64,000 nucleotides of DNA from Caloramator sp. E03 (GCF_006016075.1 NZ_CP040093.1:868001-932000), one strand, 5' to 3'; shown: positions 52,731-62,657, counted from the first letter of the stretch. Numbers and translations: made by a program. The notes: a model not told the origin generated them from the sequence alone.

Positions 52731-52821
52731 TGTAAGGGGATAATCTTCCCCTTACCAAAAAATCTACATTATATTTTTAATATAAAAATATAACAATTAA
52801 GAAGTAAAGGGGGATTTTAAA

Positions 52822-53097
52822 ATGTCAAAGAAACATTATTCTTGTTGTGAACCAGTTTATTCTTATCCAGTTGCAGGCGGTGGAATGGGTTGTGGATGCA
52901 ACTATAGCAATCCATGGACTTTAATTATCCTTATACTTGTTGTACTTCAGTTCTCAAAGAAAAAATTCCATGACTGCGACGACGATGATGACGATGGCTT
53001 ATTTGGAGGATTAATCGATAATGGCATACTCTTTATAATAGCTCTCTTCCTTCTTGTATACTGTGGGTGTGGCAAAGGCTTAATGGGAGGATGCTAA
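52822..53097 (+). CDS. Small membrane protein with YjcZ-like helix, cluster gene 7
   Basis: 91 residues, a tandem duplicate of gene 6 (MSKKHYSCCEPVYSYP, NPWTLIILILVVLQFS, IDNGILFIIALFLLVYCGC). An Asp run (CDDDDDDGL region) replaces the Gly hinge. RBS AAGGGGG. It ends just before a strong terminator. Confidence 0.68.
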   Translation: MSKKHYSCCEPVYSYPVAGGGMGCGCNYSNPWTLIILILVVLQFSKKKFHDCDDDDDDGLFGGLIDNGILFIIALFLLVYCGCGKGLMGGC

Positions 53098-53098
53098 T

Positions 53099-53138
53099 AA
53101 AAAAATTAAAGGAGGATTGTTCCTCCTTTAATTTTTTT
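53099..53138. terminator. Terminator inside the small-protein cluster
   Basis: ATTAAAGGAGGA and TCCTCCTTTAAT with loop TTGT, flanked by A's and followed by seven T's on the plus strand. It separates genes 1-7 from genes 8-9. Its stem also contains an RBS-like GGAGGA, but no start follows. Confidence 0.9.
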
Positions 53139-53218
53139 GTAACAGTTTTTTTTAGTTTGAATACATTATTATTAGAACCTATTGCATATTATTTTAAACA
53201 ATTTCAAAGAGGGATAAT

Positions 53219-53599
53219 ATGGATTTTAATGACTTATTTAAAAATTTAAATATAGAAGAGGATTATGTTGATATAATCCTATTAATACTTATAATAGCTA
53301 CAATCAACAGCTTAAGTAACAACACACATACCTATCCATTCTATACTCCTTGCTATTTTTATGAGTGCTGTAAAAAAAGAAAAAAGCACCATAAGCATAG
53401 TATCGAAAATACTAAAGCCGAAGTTTTAGATAACAATAGCAATACTGGTAATTTTGAAAATACTTTCGGTTTTTTTAATACCTATTCTTCAAGCTCTCAA
53501 AATAATCTATTATTTGTAATTTTAATTGTAGCTCTATTGTTCCTTATTGAAAAGCTAAACATCAATAACGATCAAAATATAGAAAGCAGTGAAGTATAA
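53219..53599 (+). CDS. Small membrane protein, cluster gene 8 (paralogue of gene 4)
   Basis: 126 residues: N-terminal MDFNDLFKNLNI like gene 4's MDFGNILGRNF, a first helix (VDIILLILIIATINSL), a Cys/basic stretch (CYFYECCKKRKKHHKH), then FGFFNTYSSSSQNN and a last helix (LLFVILIVALLFLIE). RBS GAGGGATAAT. It follows the internal terminator by about 80 bases, so it likely has its own promoter. Confidence 0.65.
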   Translation: MDFNDLFKNLNIEEDYVDIILLILIIATINSLSNNTHTYPFYTPCYFYECCKKRKKHHKHSIENTKAEVLDNNSNTGNFENTFGFFNTYSSSSQNNLLFVILIVALLFLIEKLNINNDQNIESSEV

Positions 53600-53627
53600 A
53601 TGTTGTAATCTTGAAAGGAGTGAAAAA

Positions 53628-54107
53628 ATGGGTCATCATCATAAAGATAAAAAAGATAAATCTAATCAATACGATCAATATAATCAATATCCAAATGCAA
53701 ACCAATCTCCTAATATTCCCACGAACTTTGATATATCATCATTACTTGGAATGTTAAATAATATAGACATAAACCAACTTTCTTCTATGCTTTCACAGCT
53801 TACAGGAAAAAATAGCAATGATATAAAGGATTCTATGGAAAGCCTCTCTAAAGGTAATAACCAAGCAATTGCTGATATGCTCAAAAATGTAGATGTTAAT
53901 CAAATTTCATCTATGTTATCAAGCATGGGTATCAATCCTCAGGATTTCTCATTTCCTTCTAATAAAAAAGGAGACATTAGAGTAGAGGTACTAAATTCCC
54001 TAAAACCTTTTCTACCTGAAGATAAATGTAAGATGATAGATGATATAATAAACTTTTTAAGGCTAAAAGGAGTTCTTGACAAAGCAGTACCAAAAAAGAA
54101 ACGATAA
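53628..54107 (+). CDS. Soluble His-rich protein with FLPxDKxxxIDDIIN domain, cluster gene 9
   Basis: 159 residues. The N-terminus is GHHHKDKKDK followed by an Asn/Gln/Tyr-rich stretch; the middle repeats a unit (LLGMLNNIDINQLSSMLSQL, then MLKNVDVNQISSMLSSMGI); the C-terminus is VLNSLKPFLPEDKCKMIDDI with a basic tail (KKKR). The last domain matches gene 3. It looks like a two-repeat helical adaptor; the His cluster could bind metal. ATG 53628 follows AAAGGAG. Confidence 0.65.
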   Translation: MGHHHKDKKDKSNQYDQYNQYPNANQSPNIPTNFDISSLLGMLNNIDINQLSSMLSQLTGKNSNDIKDSMESLSKGNNQAIADMLKNVDVNQISSMLSSMGINPQDFSFPSNKKGDIRVEVLNSLKPFLPEDKCKMIDDIINFLRLKGVLDKAVPKKKR

Positions 54108-54131
54108 AAAGTTTCATTGAAACTATTAAAA

Positions 54132-54183
54132 AAAAGCCTATATTATGCTTATCAAAACCTAATTTAGCATAATATAGGCTTTT
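54132..54183. terminator. Shared terminator of the cluster and the CPBP protease gene
   Basis: AAAAGCCTATATTATGCT and AGCATAATATAGGCTTTT form an 18-bp perfect stem with a 16-base loop between convergent genes. Confidence 0.9.
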
Positions 54184-54210
54184 CTTTAGGTTAAAATTTA
54201 CATAAACTAT

Positions 54211-54945
54211 TTATGTCATCACAGTTGGAATATTAAATATCTTAATTAACAATATTAGAAGAACTGAGATGAAGTTAAAAATAAAATGATTTACAACTGC
54301 AGCTCTATATCCATATTTTTCATAAAGATAGCAGTTATAAATACCTATCCCAAAAAATGATACAAATCCAGCTAAGTTATAGTGAATAAGAGCAAATAAA
54401 AAGCTCGTTAATGCTGCTGAAAGTTGTTTCCCAATTTTTTTTGAAAGCCCTCTATATAAAATATGCCTGAAAGTAAATTCCTCAACAATAGGTGCAAAAA
54501 CAACAGTCATGGCAAACAAAAATATTACTTTAATCCATCCTGCATTTAAAAATATTTCATATATATCCTGAGCCTTTACTTTAATACCAACATATTCCAA
54601 TAAAGATGCATAAAAAACATTTATAATATAAATTATAAATCTAAAAAAAAGACAATATAATATTATTTCTGTTTTCTTTTCTTTTATGGGTCTTAAATAA
54701 TAAAGTACTTCAAAATTATCTTTCATCTTAATGGCAAAATAAAAACATAAAACTACCAAAATAAATGGAAAGACGTTTTGCGTTAAAAGAGTTGCTATAA
54801 TATATGTAATAAAAAAAATGGTTAAGAATGCTCTATTTAAATAGTTTTTTAGATATTTTCTTAATGCAAGCCACGGAGGAATTGCAATGAAAAATACTAC
54901 CGAAACATCCTTAAATATCTCAAAGTAATTCATATTCCCTTCCAT
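54211..54945 (-). CDS. CPBP-family intramembrane metalloprotease
   Basis: 244 residues with about seven hydrophobic helices. The abortive-infection/CAAX-like motifs are APIVEEFTFRHILYRGL (EExxxR), SFLFALIHYNLAGFVSFFGIGI (FxxxH) and NHFIFNF (HxxxN-type). In bacteria such proteases are tied to immunity to self-made peptides or to protein maturation. Its position beside the small membrane proteins is suggestive, but the genes are convergent. RBS AAAGGAG precedes ATG 54945. Confidence 0.88.
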   Translation of the reverse strand: MEGNMNYFEIFKDVSVVFFIAIPPWLALRKYLKNYLNRAFLTIFFITYIIATLLTQNVFPFILVVLCFYFAIKMKDNFEVLYYLRPIKEKKTEIILYCLFFRFIIYIINVFYASLLEYVGIKVKAQDIYEIFLNAGWIKVIFLFAMTVVFAPIVEEFTFRHILYRGLSKKIGKQLSAALTSFLFALIHYNLAGFVSFFGIGIYNCYLYEKYGYRAAVVNHFIFNFISVLLILLIKIFNIPTVMT

Positions 54946-55039
54946 AAAAAGCTCCTTTAGATTAATAAAAATAGTCTTAGCTTGTACATTAATAGTACAA
55001 ACTAATATATTTAATTTTAATATATTTTTTAAACTTTTA

Positions 55040-55633
55040 TTAAGGAATATGTTGTTTAATAGTTTCTATTAAATTTATTATTTCATCCCTGTTTTCTTTT
55101 GTCTCTGATGAAAATGGTATTAACAAATCCTCATTTCCAAGCATAAGAGATTTTTTTATCATATTTATGTTTTTTGTAAGCTGATTTCTTGAGAGCTTAT
55201 CACTTTTTGTTGCTATTACTGCAAAATTATGATTACTTGATTTTATCCATTGAAGCATAAGCTTATCATCCTCTGTTGGCTCATGTCGGCTATCGACAAG
55301 TAAAAGAATAAGCTTTAATTCATCTCTATTAAAAAGATAGTCTTCTATTATCTTTGCCCACTTTTTCTTCTCTTCTTTTGACACCTTTGCATAACCATAC
55401 CCAGGCAAATCAACAAAATATATCTCATCATTTATGTTATAAAAATTTATTGTCCTTGTCTTACCAGGTACAGAACTAATTCTTGCAAGAGATTTTCTAT
55501 TAAGAAGAGCATTTATCAAGGAAGATTTTCCAACATTAGACCTTCCCACAAAAGCAACCTCAGGATACCCAGTAGATGGGTATTGGGATGCTGCCACTGC
55601 AGTGGCAGCAAATTCTGCCTTTCTAATTATCAT
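55040..55633 (-). CDS. engB: Ribosome biogenesis GTPase EngB/YsxC
   Basis: 197 residues with G1 [16 protein letters not shown]3 [11 protein letters not shown]4 ATKSDK and G5 SSETK. It is a 50S-assembly GTPase and is encoded next to lonA in many Firmicutes. I use ATG 55633 with GGTGAGG upstream; the GTG at 55642 lies further inside lonA. It overlaps the lonA end by about 11 bases. Confidence 0.95.
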   Translation of the reverse strand: MIIRKAEFAATAVAASQYPSTGYPEVAFVGRSNVGKSSLINALLNRKSLARISSVPGKTRTINFYNINDEIYFVDLPGYGYAKVSKEEKKKWAKIIEDYLFNRDELKLILLLVDSRHEPTEDDKLMLQWIKSSNHNFAVIATKSDKLSRNQLTKNINMIKKSLMLGNEDLLIPFSSETKENRDEIINLIETIKQHIP

Positions 55634-57956
55634 TTTCCTCACCCTTTAAAGCAACCTTTAATACTTCTTCAATTCTTTCTGCAAATATAAACTTTATCTT
55701 TTTCTTAATATTATCTGGTATCTTTTCTAAATCCTTTTTGTTTTCAGCAGGTAAAATTATATTTTTAATTCCTGCTCTATATGCTGCTAAAGATTTTTCC
55801 TTAACTCCTCCTATTGCAAGAACCCTTCCTGTTAGCGTAATCTCTCCTGTCATTGCTATATCACTTCTCACAGGCTTTTTAGAAAGAGCCGATATCATTG
55901 CAGTAACCATAGTAACACCTGCTGACGGTCCATCTTTGGGAACTGCTCCCTCTGGAACATGTATATGAATATCAGTATTCTTATAGAACTCCTCATCTAT
56001 TCCAAATTTAGATGCATTTGCTCTAATATAGCTATATCCTGCTCTTGCCGATTCCTTCATTACATCTCCAAGCTGACCTGTAAGCTCAAGTTTTCCACTT
56101 CCTGTCATTGTTACCACTTCAACAGGAAGTGTATCTCCTCCATAAGAAGTCCAAGCAAGACCCATAACAACTCCTATTTGATCTTTGTTTGCCTTTTCTT
56201 CATATTTATACCGAGGAGCTCCTAAATATTTTTCCAAGTTGCTTTGATTTACTTTAACTGTTTTACCTGGATTTTCTACTATCTCCATAGCAGCTTTTCT
56301 ACAAATGGTTCCTATCTTTCTTTCAAGGTTTCTAACTCCTGATTCCCTTGTATATAGGTTTATTACATCCTTTACCGCCTTATCATTTATATGTATATTT
56401 TCTTCCTTAAGCCCATTCTCTCTAATCTGCCTTGGTATTAAGTATTTAGTACATATATTGAATTTTTCTTCATCTGTATACCCTGAAATTTCTATAACTT
56501 CCATTCTATCAAGAAGAGGTCTTGGTATAGTATCTATAGTATTTGCTGTAGTTATGAAAAGAACTTTTGATAAATCAAAGGGAAGCTCTAAATAATGGTC
56601 TCTAAAGCTATGGTTTTGTTCTGCATCAAGAACCTCTAAAAGAGCATCAGCAGGATCTCCTCTGAAATCAGAACTCATTTTATCAATCTCATCAAGAAGA
56701 AATACTGGATTTTTTGTTCCTGCTAATTTAATATTATATATAACCCTTCCAGGAATTGCTCCAACATAAGTTCTTCTATGTCCCCTAATTTCAGCTTCAT
56801 CCCTGACTCCTCCAAGCGACATTCTAACAAACTTTCTATTCATAGCATTTGCAATTGAACGTGCTATAGAGGTTTTCCCAACACCAGGAGGACCTACAAG
56901 GCAAAGTATTGGACCTTTCATATTTTTATTTAATTTTCTTACAGCAAAGTATTCAAGTATTCTTTCTTTAACATCCTTAAGTCCATAATGCTCTTTTTCA
57001 AGCACTTCTTTAACCTTTTTAATATCTTCAATATCTTTTGTTTCTTTAGCCCATGGAAGTTCAACAATCCAGTCAAGATATGTTTTTATAACTCCACCCT
57101 CTGGAGAGCCAGGCATTAATTTTTCATATCTTGAAAGTTCATATAATGCCTTTTCCTTTGCTTCTTTTGGAAGTTTAGCTTTATTTATCTTACTTTTATA
57201 TTCTTCAACTTCGTTTTCAATACTATCTTTATCGCCAAGTTCTTCTTGTATCACTTTAAGCTGTTCTCTAAGATAGTATTCCTTTTGCATCTTATCAATC
57301 TTGCGCTTTACTTTTAATCCTATTTTTCTTTCAATTTTTAATATATCTATTTCTCTTGTTATTATTTCAAGAAGCTTTCTAAGCCTCTTTGTAGGCTCTA
57401 TAGCCTCTAAAAGTTCCTGTTTATTTTCATGTTTGATTATTAAATAAGAGGTTATTATATCACAAAGCTTACCTGGTTCTTCAATATCGTATATTGTTGG
57501 CATTATTTCATTTGGTATTGAGTTACTTTGATTTACATACTCCTCAAAATGAGCTATAGCCTGTCTCATTAATGCTTCAATTTCAACTGTTTTTTCTTCT
57601 TTAGGTTCCATATATATAGAAAGCTTACACTTAAAGAAAGGCTCCTCTTGTATAATTTCTTCAATCTCTGCTCTATGCAAACCCTCAACAAGTACTCTTA
57701 TTGTATCTCCTGGTAGTTTTAATATTTGTTTAATCTTAGAAACGCAACCTATCTTATATATATCATCTATATTGGGATTTTCAACCTTGGAATCTTTTTG
57801 TGCAACAAGAAAAATCAATTGATCTTTAACCATAGCTTCCTCAAGGGCAAGTATAGATTTTGTCCTTCCAACATCAAAGTGAAGCACCATATAAGGGAAA
57901 ATAGTAATACCTCTTAAAGTTAATAAAGGCAGAATATTATCTTTATTTTCTTCCAC
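55623..57956 (-). CDS. lon: ATP-dependent protease LonA
   Basis: 777 residues in the full LonA order: N-terminal substrate domain ([20 protein letters not shown]), coiled coil, AAA+ module with [15 protein letters not shown] and FLLDEIDKM, and a Ser-Lys protease domain ([16 protein letters not shown] holding the catalytic Ser, then [13 protein letters not shown] with the Lys). It degrades damaged and regulatory proteins. The order tig-clpP-clpX-lonB-lonA-engB is the standard low-GC Gram-positive cluster. Confidence 0.97.
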   Translation of the reverse strand: MEENKDNILPLLTLRGITIFPYMVLHFDVGRTKSILALEEAMVKDQLIFLVAQKDSKVENPNIDDIYKIGCVSKIKQILKLPGDTIRVLVEGLHRAEIEEIIQEEPFFKCKLSIYMEPKEEKTVEIEALMRQAIAHFEEYVNQSNSIPNEIMPTIYDIEEPGKLCDIITSYLIIKHENKQELLEAIEPTKRLRKLLEIITREIDILKIERKIGLKVKRKIDKMQKEYYLREQLKVIQEELGDKDSIENEVEEYKSKINKAKLPKEAKEKALYELSRYEKLMPGSPEGGVIKTYLDWIVELPWAKETKDIEDIKKVKEVLEKEHYGLKDVKERILEYFAVRKLNKNMKGPILCLVGPPGVGKTSIARSIANAMNRKFVRMSLGGVRDEAEIRGHRRTYVGAIPGRVIYNIKLAGTKNPVFLLDEIDKMSSDFRGDPADALLEVLDAEQNHSFRDHYLELPFDLSKVLFITTANTIDTIPRPLLDRMEVIEISGYTDEEKFNICTKYLIPRQIRENGLKEENIHINDKAVKDVINLYTRESGVRNLERKIGTICRKAAMEIVENPGKTVKVNQSNLEKYLGAPRYKYEEKANKDQIGVVMGLAWTSYGGDTLPVEVVTMTGSGKLELTGQLGDVMKESARAGYSYIRANASKFGIDEEFYKNTDIHIHVPEGAVPKDGPSAGVTMVTAMISALSKKPVRSDIAMTGEITLTGRVLAIGGVKEKSLAAYRAGIKNIILPAENKKDLEKIPDNIKKKIKFIFAERIEEVLKVALKGEENDN

Positions 57957-58052
57957 AATTTCATCTCCTTTCTAAAGAGATAATTTAAAGCCAGCTTATA
58001 ATATTATATATTATAAAAGAAAAATTTCCAATAAATAAATTAAAATGAATAT

Positions 58053-58078
58053 GCATCTGGTATTAAACTTCCAGATGC
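58053..58078 (-). terminator. Hairpin at the end of lonB
   Basis: GCATCTGG and CCAGATGC with a ten-base loop overlap the last codons and the stop of lonB; the following minus-strand sequence is only moderately T-rich, so some read-through into lonA is possible. Confidence 0.6.
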
Positions 58079-59772
58079 TTTCTTAATTCTAATCCCTGTG
58101 CTGAAAGTACACCTATATTGGAATCCGTATTTACATTTGTAATTATAGTCTTTTTATTGTCTTTTATCAAAGCTAAATTTATAACTTCTTCTATTCTTGT
58201 TACTGGTATAACATCTATATCCATATCTTTGAAGCTTTCTTGATAGTTATCCTTTGGAATAACGACCTTCTTTGCTCCAGCTTTTCTTGCTGCTTCAATC
58301 TTTGAAATAACTCCTCCTATAGGCTTAACAAAACCTCTTATTGATATTTCTCCTGTCATTGCAATTGCATTATCAACAGGAATATTTTTAATTGCACTAT
58401 AAATTGCTGTTGTTATTGCAATTCCAGCAGAAGGCCCATCTATAGGTATACCACCGGGAAAATTTATATGTATATCATATTTTCTTGGATCAACATCAAG
58501 ATACTTTCTTATAACAGTCAAAACATTATCAACTGAACCTCTTGATGTACTCTTTCTCCTAAATTTTCTTTCCAGTGTTCCAGTTTCCTCTTCATCGACA
58601 ATTCCAGTAACAATAACTCTGCCATTTGAATTATCAAGTGGTATTACAGTAGCTTCAATTTCAAGCAATATTCCCATATTTGGTCCATATACTGCAAGAC
58701 CATTTACATATCCTACTTGAGGCTCTTTTTCTATTCTTTTATCAGGTCTTGGATTGTAATGGCCACTCTCTATAACCCATTCAACATCCTCAAGAGTAAT
58801 ATTGTTTCGGTTTTCATTTATTGCAATCCCTCCAGCCAGCTGAACTATATTAATAGCATCCCTACCGTTAGTAGCAAACTTACTAACCCTATTTGCAGCA
58901 ACATCATCAATCACAAATCCCCCTTTTCTTGCACCATTTTGAGCTATTATCTTTATTTCATCACTGGTAAGTTCTCTAAAAAATATTTCAACACAACGTG
59001 AACGAATGGCTGGGGGAATTTCCTCAGGATTTTTCGTTGTTGCTCCAACGAGCCTAAAATCAGCCGGAAGCCCATTTTCAAATATATCTTTTATATGAGT
59101 TGGAATATTAGGATCTTCTGAACTAAAATAAACGCTATCAAGAAAAACCTTTCTATCCTCAAGAACTTTTAATAACTTATTCATTTGGATTGGATGAAGC
59201 TCACCAATTTCATCAAGGAAGAGTATCCCTCCATGAGCTTTAGTAACTGCTCCTGGCTTTGGTTGAGGTATCCCTGCAATTCCAAGTGGACCTGCACCTT
59301 GATATATTGGATCATGAACTGAACCTATAAGTGGATCTGCAATTCCTCTATCATCAAACCTTATAGTTGTTGCATCAACTTCAATAAATTTTGCATCACT
59401 TTTAAAAGGTGATATAGGGTTTTTTTTGGCTTCCTCAAGAACAAGCCTTGCTGCAGCAGTTTTACCAACTCCTGGAGGACCATAAACTATTACATGCTGT
59501 GGGTTTGGTCCACATAAAGCAGCCTTCAAAGCTTTAATGCCTCTTTCCTGTCCTATTATTTCATCAAATGAAGTTGGCCTTGTTTTTTCTGAAAGAGGAA
59601 CTGTAAGTGCCATCTGCCTCATTTTTTCAAGTTTTTCAAGCTCTTTTTTGCTTTCCTTTTCAATATATATTTTAGAGCTCTGCTGACCTTTTAAAAGATT
59701 ATAAAAATAAATGCCTATTATGGCTGTAAAGATTAAATTCAAAATTACTAATACTTGACTACCATACATCAT
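58063..59772 (-). CDS. lonB: ATP-dependent protease LonB, membrane-anchored
   Basis: 569 residues. An N-terminal helix (VLVILNLIFTAIIGIYFY) anchors it. The AAA+ module shows [17 protein letters not shown] and GGILFLDEIGELHP, and the Lon protease domain shows PGGIPIDGPSAGIAI (Ser) and PIGGVISKIEAARKAGAKK (Lys). There is no long LonA N-domain. In B. subtilis LonB is a sporulation (forespore) protease. ATG 59772 or 59769 follows AGGAGGGG. The gene lies 57 bases from the ISL3 element that separates it from clpX. Confidence 0.94.
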   Translation of the reverse strand: MMYGSQVLVILNLIFTAIIGIYFYNLLKGQQSSKIYIEKESKKELEKLEKMRQMALTVPLSEKTRPTSFDEIIGQERGIKALKAALCGPNPQHVIVYGPPGVGKTAAARLVLEEAKKNPISPFKSDAKFIEVDATTIRFDDRGIADPLIGSVHDPIYQGAGPLGIAGIPQPKPGAVTKAHGGILFLDEIGELHPIQMNKLLKVLEDRKVFLDSVYFSSEDPNIPTHIKDIFENGLPADFRLVGATTKNPEEIPPAIRSRCVEIFFRELTSDEIKIIAQNGARKGGFVIDDVAANRVSKFATNGRDAINIVQLAGGIAINENRNNITLEDVEWVIESGHYNPRPDKRIEKEPQVGYVNGLAVYGPNMGILLEIEATVIPLDNSNGRVIVTGIVDEEETGTLERKFRRKSTSRGSVDNVLTVIRKYLDVDPRKYDIHINFPGGIPIDGPSAGIAITTAIYSAIKNIPVDNAIAMTGEISIRGFVKPIGGVISKIEAARKAGAKKVVIPKDNYQESFKDMDIDVIPVTRIEEVINLALIKDNKKTIITNVNTDSNIGVLSAQGLELRKHLEV

Positions 59773-59834
59773 AACCCCTCCTCTTTTCAATCTTAGTATG
59801 CTCATTGATAAGCTTTATATACAAAAAAGGTTCT

Positions 59835-59863
59835 ATAATAAATGTTGGGGTGGTAAACCTCAA
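59835..59863 (-). promoter_or_regulatory. Outward-facing promoter-like sequence in the IS end
   Basis: On the minus strand TTGAGG (59863-59858), 17 bases and TATTAT (59840-59835) point out of the IS toward lonB, with the expected start at the IS border about 57 bases before the lonB start. The match is 4/6 and 5/6. Confidence 0.4.
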
Positions 59864-59884
59864 CATTTTTATTTAAATAGAAAA

Positions 59885-59968
59885 AAGCACTTTATTCAGA
59901 TGCCAACTTTGCTAAAATAAAATTAACCAAAACAAAATTTTAGAAAGGAGGCATCCAATAAAGTGCTT
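59885..59968 (+). promoter_or_regulatory. Hairpin covering the transposase RBS and start codon
   Basis: AAGCACTTTATTCAGATGCC (59885-59904) can pair with GGCATCCAATAAAGTGCTT (59950-59968), which contains the 3' end of the GGAGG RBS and the GTG start. This would block translation of transcripts that enter from outside the element, as known for other IS families. Confidence 0.65.
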
Positions 59969-61138
59969 AAGTATAATTTTATCAACAATTTACTAAACTT
60001 AAAAGATGTTTTTGTAAAAAACGTTGTTAATAAAGATGATTTTATTGAGATATTTGTTGAAACTAAAAAGAAACCACATGTTTGTCCAGTTTGTGGCTAT
60101 ACTACATCTAAAGTTCATGATTACAGAAAACAAAGAATTAAAGATGTACCCATTCAGTTTAAAAAAACTTTTATCATTCTTAGAAAAAGGAGATTAGTAT
60201 GCTCAGAATGCGGTAAGCGCTTTTATGAAAAGCTAGATTTTCTTCCACGCTATCATAGAATGACAAACCGCTTATCTTTCTTCATAATTAACGAACTATC
60301 TAATGTTAATAGCATGAAGCATGTTTCCTTAAAAGCCAATGTTTCCACCCATACTGTAAAACGCATTTTTGATACTGTTAGTTATACTGCGTATTCTTTG
60401 CCTGAAGTTATATCTATTGATGAATTTAAAGGTAATTCTGGTGGCTCAAAATATCACTGTATATTAGTTGATCCTGTTAATCATAAAGTAATTGATATTA
60501 TTAAAGATAGACGATTTCATATCCTTTCGGATTACTTTAGAAATTTTAAAAACAGGGATAAGGTAAAATATGTAGTTATTGATATGTGGAGTCAATATGC
60601 TGACATTGCTAAAACATACTTTAAAAATGCAACTATCATCATAGATAAGTTCCACTTTATGCGCTACAACACCTGGGCTATAGAAAACGTTAGAAAGCGC
60701 ATTCAAAAGAATATGGATAAGAAACTAAGGCGATATTACAAAAAAAGTCGAAAACTCATTCTTGCTAGAAAAGATTCCTTAGATGAAGACTCTAAGAGAC
60801 AACTTGAAATTATGCTTTTATACAATGATGAATTAAGACATGCCCATTACCTTAAGGAATCCTTTTACAAAATTTCAGATGCAAGGTCTGCTTCTGAAGC
60901 AAAAATATTACTAAAGGAATGGATTGAGATAGCAAGAAAAAGCGGTATAAAAGAATATATTTCATGTGCAGAAACTTTAAGCAGGTGGTTTAAGGAAATA
61001 GTTAATTCCTTTGATGTTCCTTATACGAATGGATGTGTTGAAGGTTTTAACAACAAGATTAAAGTTATTAAAAGAAATGCGTTTGGGTTCAGAAATTTTA
61101 ACAGGTTTAGAAATAGAATTCTGCATTGTTGCAAGTAA
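59963..61138 (+). CDS. ISL3-family transposase
   Basis: 391 residues. The N-terminal zinc-binding part has CPVCGYTTSKVHDY and CSECGKRFYEKL, the DDE domain has SIDEFKGNSGGSKYHCILVD (first Asp), KYVVIDMWSQYADIA (second Asp) and GCVEGFNNKIKVIKRNAFGF (Glu), all as in ISL3. GTG at 59963 is 11 bases after AGGAGG. The frame is intact to the family's normal end. Confidence 0.95.
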   Translation: MLKYNFINNLLNLKDVFVKNVVNKDDFIEIFVETKKKPHVCPVCGYTTSKVHDYRKQRIKDVPIQFKKTFIILRKRRLVCSECGKRFYEKLDFLPRYHRMTNRLSFFIINELSNVNSMKHVSLKANVSTHTVKRIFDTVSYTAYSLPEVISIDEFKGNSGGSKYHCILVDPVNHKVIDIIKDRRFHILSDYFRNFKNRDKVKYVVIDMWSQYADIAKTYFKNATIIIDKFHFMRYNTWAIENVRKRIQKNMDKKLRRYYKKSRKLILARKDSLDEDSKRQLEIMLLYNDELRHAHYLKESFYKISDARSASEAKILLKEWIEIARKSGIKEYISCAETLSRWFKEIVNSFDVPYTNGCVEGFNNKIKVIKRNAFGFRNFNRFRNRILHCCK

Positions 61139-61320
61139 TTGATTACTGTACTCTATTTTTCAAAAACCAACATTAGTTTGGTCTTTTTGTTATGCCCATT
61201 TTTAGAGAATTTTTGATTCACTTTCTTTAATTCGTTAAAACTTCTTGAAAATTAGCAAGGGCAGGCATTTGAATAAAATGCCCACCCCAACTATTGACAT
61301 AGAACCACAAAAAAAGAAAA

Positions 61321-61342
61321 AACCCTATGAAATCATAGGGTT
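61321..61342 (-). terminator. Terminator of tig-clpP-clpX
   Basis: AACCCTATG and CATAGGGTT with a four-base loop, followed on the minus strand by TTTTTTC. It overlaps the clpX stop codon and lies just outside the IS. Confidence 0.85.
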
Positions 61343-62639
61343 ATGAAACGCTTTCACTTTTTAATTTTTTCTTCATATTCGAAGGTTTTTTTGTACCTTT
61401 TTTATTCCCTTCACCTAATATTATATCAGGTGGTTGTTTGCTTACAACTGTATCTTTAGTTATAAGGCACTTTGCAATATCTGTTCTTGAAGGTATCTCA
61501 TACATAACATCAAGCATTAGTTCTTCCATGATAGCTCTAAGGCCCCTTGCCCCTGTTTTCCTTTTTAATGCTTCATCAGCAATTGCCTCTAGAGCCTCCT
61601 TCTCAAATTCAAGCTCTACTCCATCCATTTCAAATAGCTTTTTATACTGCTTTACAATAGCATTTTTAGGCTCCGTAAGTATATTAATTAAAGCCTCTTT
61701 ATCAAGCTGATTTAAAGTTACTACAATCGGCACTCTACCAACAAATTCTGGTATCATACCAAACTTTAAAAGATCTTCTGGAAGTATATGTCTTAAAATT
61801 TCCCCAATGTCTTTATCCTGTTTACTCTTAACATCTGCGCCAAATCCCATAGAACTTTGATACATTCTTTTTTCTATAATCTTTTCTATGCCATCAAAAG
61901 CTCCACCACAGATAAAAAGTATATTTGTAGTATCAATTTGTAAAAACTCCTGATGAGGATGCTTACGTCCTCCCTGAGGTGGAACATTAGCAACAGTACC
62001 TTCAAGTATTTTTAATAATGCCTGCTGTACACCTTCTCCTGAAACATCCCTTGTAATTGATGGATTTTCAGATTTTCTTGCAATCTTATCAATCTCATCT
62101 ATATATACAATGCCTTTTTCTGCTCTTTCAATATCATAGTCAGCATTTTGAATAAGTTTTAAAAGAATGTTTTCAACGTCTTCACCAACATACCCTGCTT
62201 CTGTTAAAGTTGTTGCATCTGCTATTGCAAATGGTACATTTAAAAGGCGTGCAAGAGTTTGAGCAAGAAGAGTTTTTCCCGAACCAGTAGGTCCAAGCAA
62301 TAGTATATTACTTTTTTGAAGTTCAACATCATCGTTTTTCTGCTTTGGGCTGTTTATTCTCTTATAGTGATTATAAACAGCAACAGCAAGAGATTTTTTT
62401 GCTTGATGTTGACCTATAACATACTGATCAAGAAAATCTTTTATTTCTTTAGGCTTTGGAAGATCAGTTAAGTCTACTTCTTGATCAATTTCAAGCTCTT
62501 CTTCTATAATCTCAGAACATAATTCTATGCACTCATCACAAATATATACTCCTGGACCAGCTATAAGACGTCTTACCTGATCCTGATTTTTACCGCAGAA
62601 GGAACATTTCAACTGCTTTTTGTCATCTACTTTTGGCAT
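61341..62639 (-). CDS. clpX: ClpX, ATP-binding subunit of ClpXP
   Basis: 432 residues with the N-terminal C4 zinc domain ([15 protein letters not shown] and [10 protein letters not shown]), Walker [16 protein letters not shown], Walker [13 protein letters not shown] and pore/sensor motifs ([22 protein letters not shown]). It unfolds substrates and feeds them to ClpP, encoded 19 bases upstream. ATG 62639 follows GAGGGGTG. Confidence 0.97.
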   Translation of the reverse strand: MPKVDDKKQLKCSFCGKNQDQVRRLIAGPGVYICDECIELCSEIIEEELEIDQEVDLTDLPKPKEIKDFLDQYVIGQHQAKKSLAVAVYNHYKRINSPKQKNDDVELQKSNILLLGPTGSGKTLLAQTLARLLNVPFAIADATTLTEAGYVGEDVENILLKLIQNADYDIERAEKGIVYIDEIDKIARKSENPSITRDVSGEGVQQALLKILEGTVANVPPQGGRKHPHQEFLQIDTTNILFICGGAFDGIEKIIEKRMYQSSMGFGADVKSKQDKDIGEILRHILPEDLLKFGMIPEFVGRVPIVVTLNQLDKEALINILTEPKNAIVKQYKKLFEMDGVELEFEKEALEAIADEALKRKTGARGLRAIMEELMLDVMYEIPSRTDIAKCLITKDTVVSKQPPDIILGEGNKKGTKKPSNMKKKLKSESVS

Positions 62640-62657
62640 CTTTACACCCCTCAATTA

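Larger units (their letters stand above)
59829..61306. mobile_element. ISL3-family insertion sequence, 1478 bp
   Basis: The terminal repeats are GGTTCTAT...GTTGGGGTGG at both ends (18 of 25 positions equal), one inverted. Both sides carry the 8-bp target duplication ACAAAAAA (59821-59828 and 61307-61314). It holds one intact transposase on the plus strand, against the direction of the host cluster. The insertion lies between clpX and lonB. Confidence 0.93.

Noticed and set aside
54211-54945. CPBP protease as a bacteriocin-immunity partner of the small Cys-rich proteins
   Set aside because: The gene is convergent and separated by a shared terminator, and the small proteins lack leader peptides or modification enzymes; no support beyond proximity.
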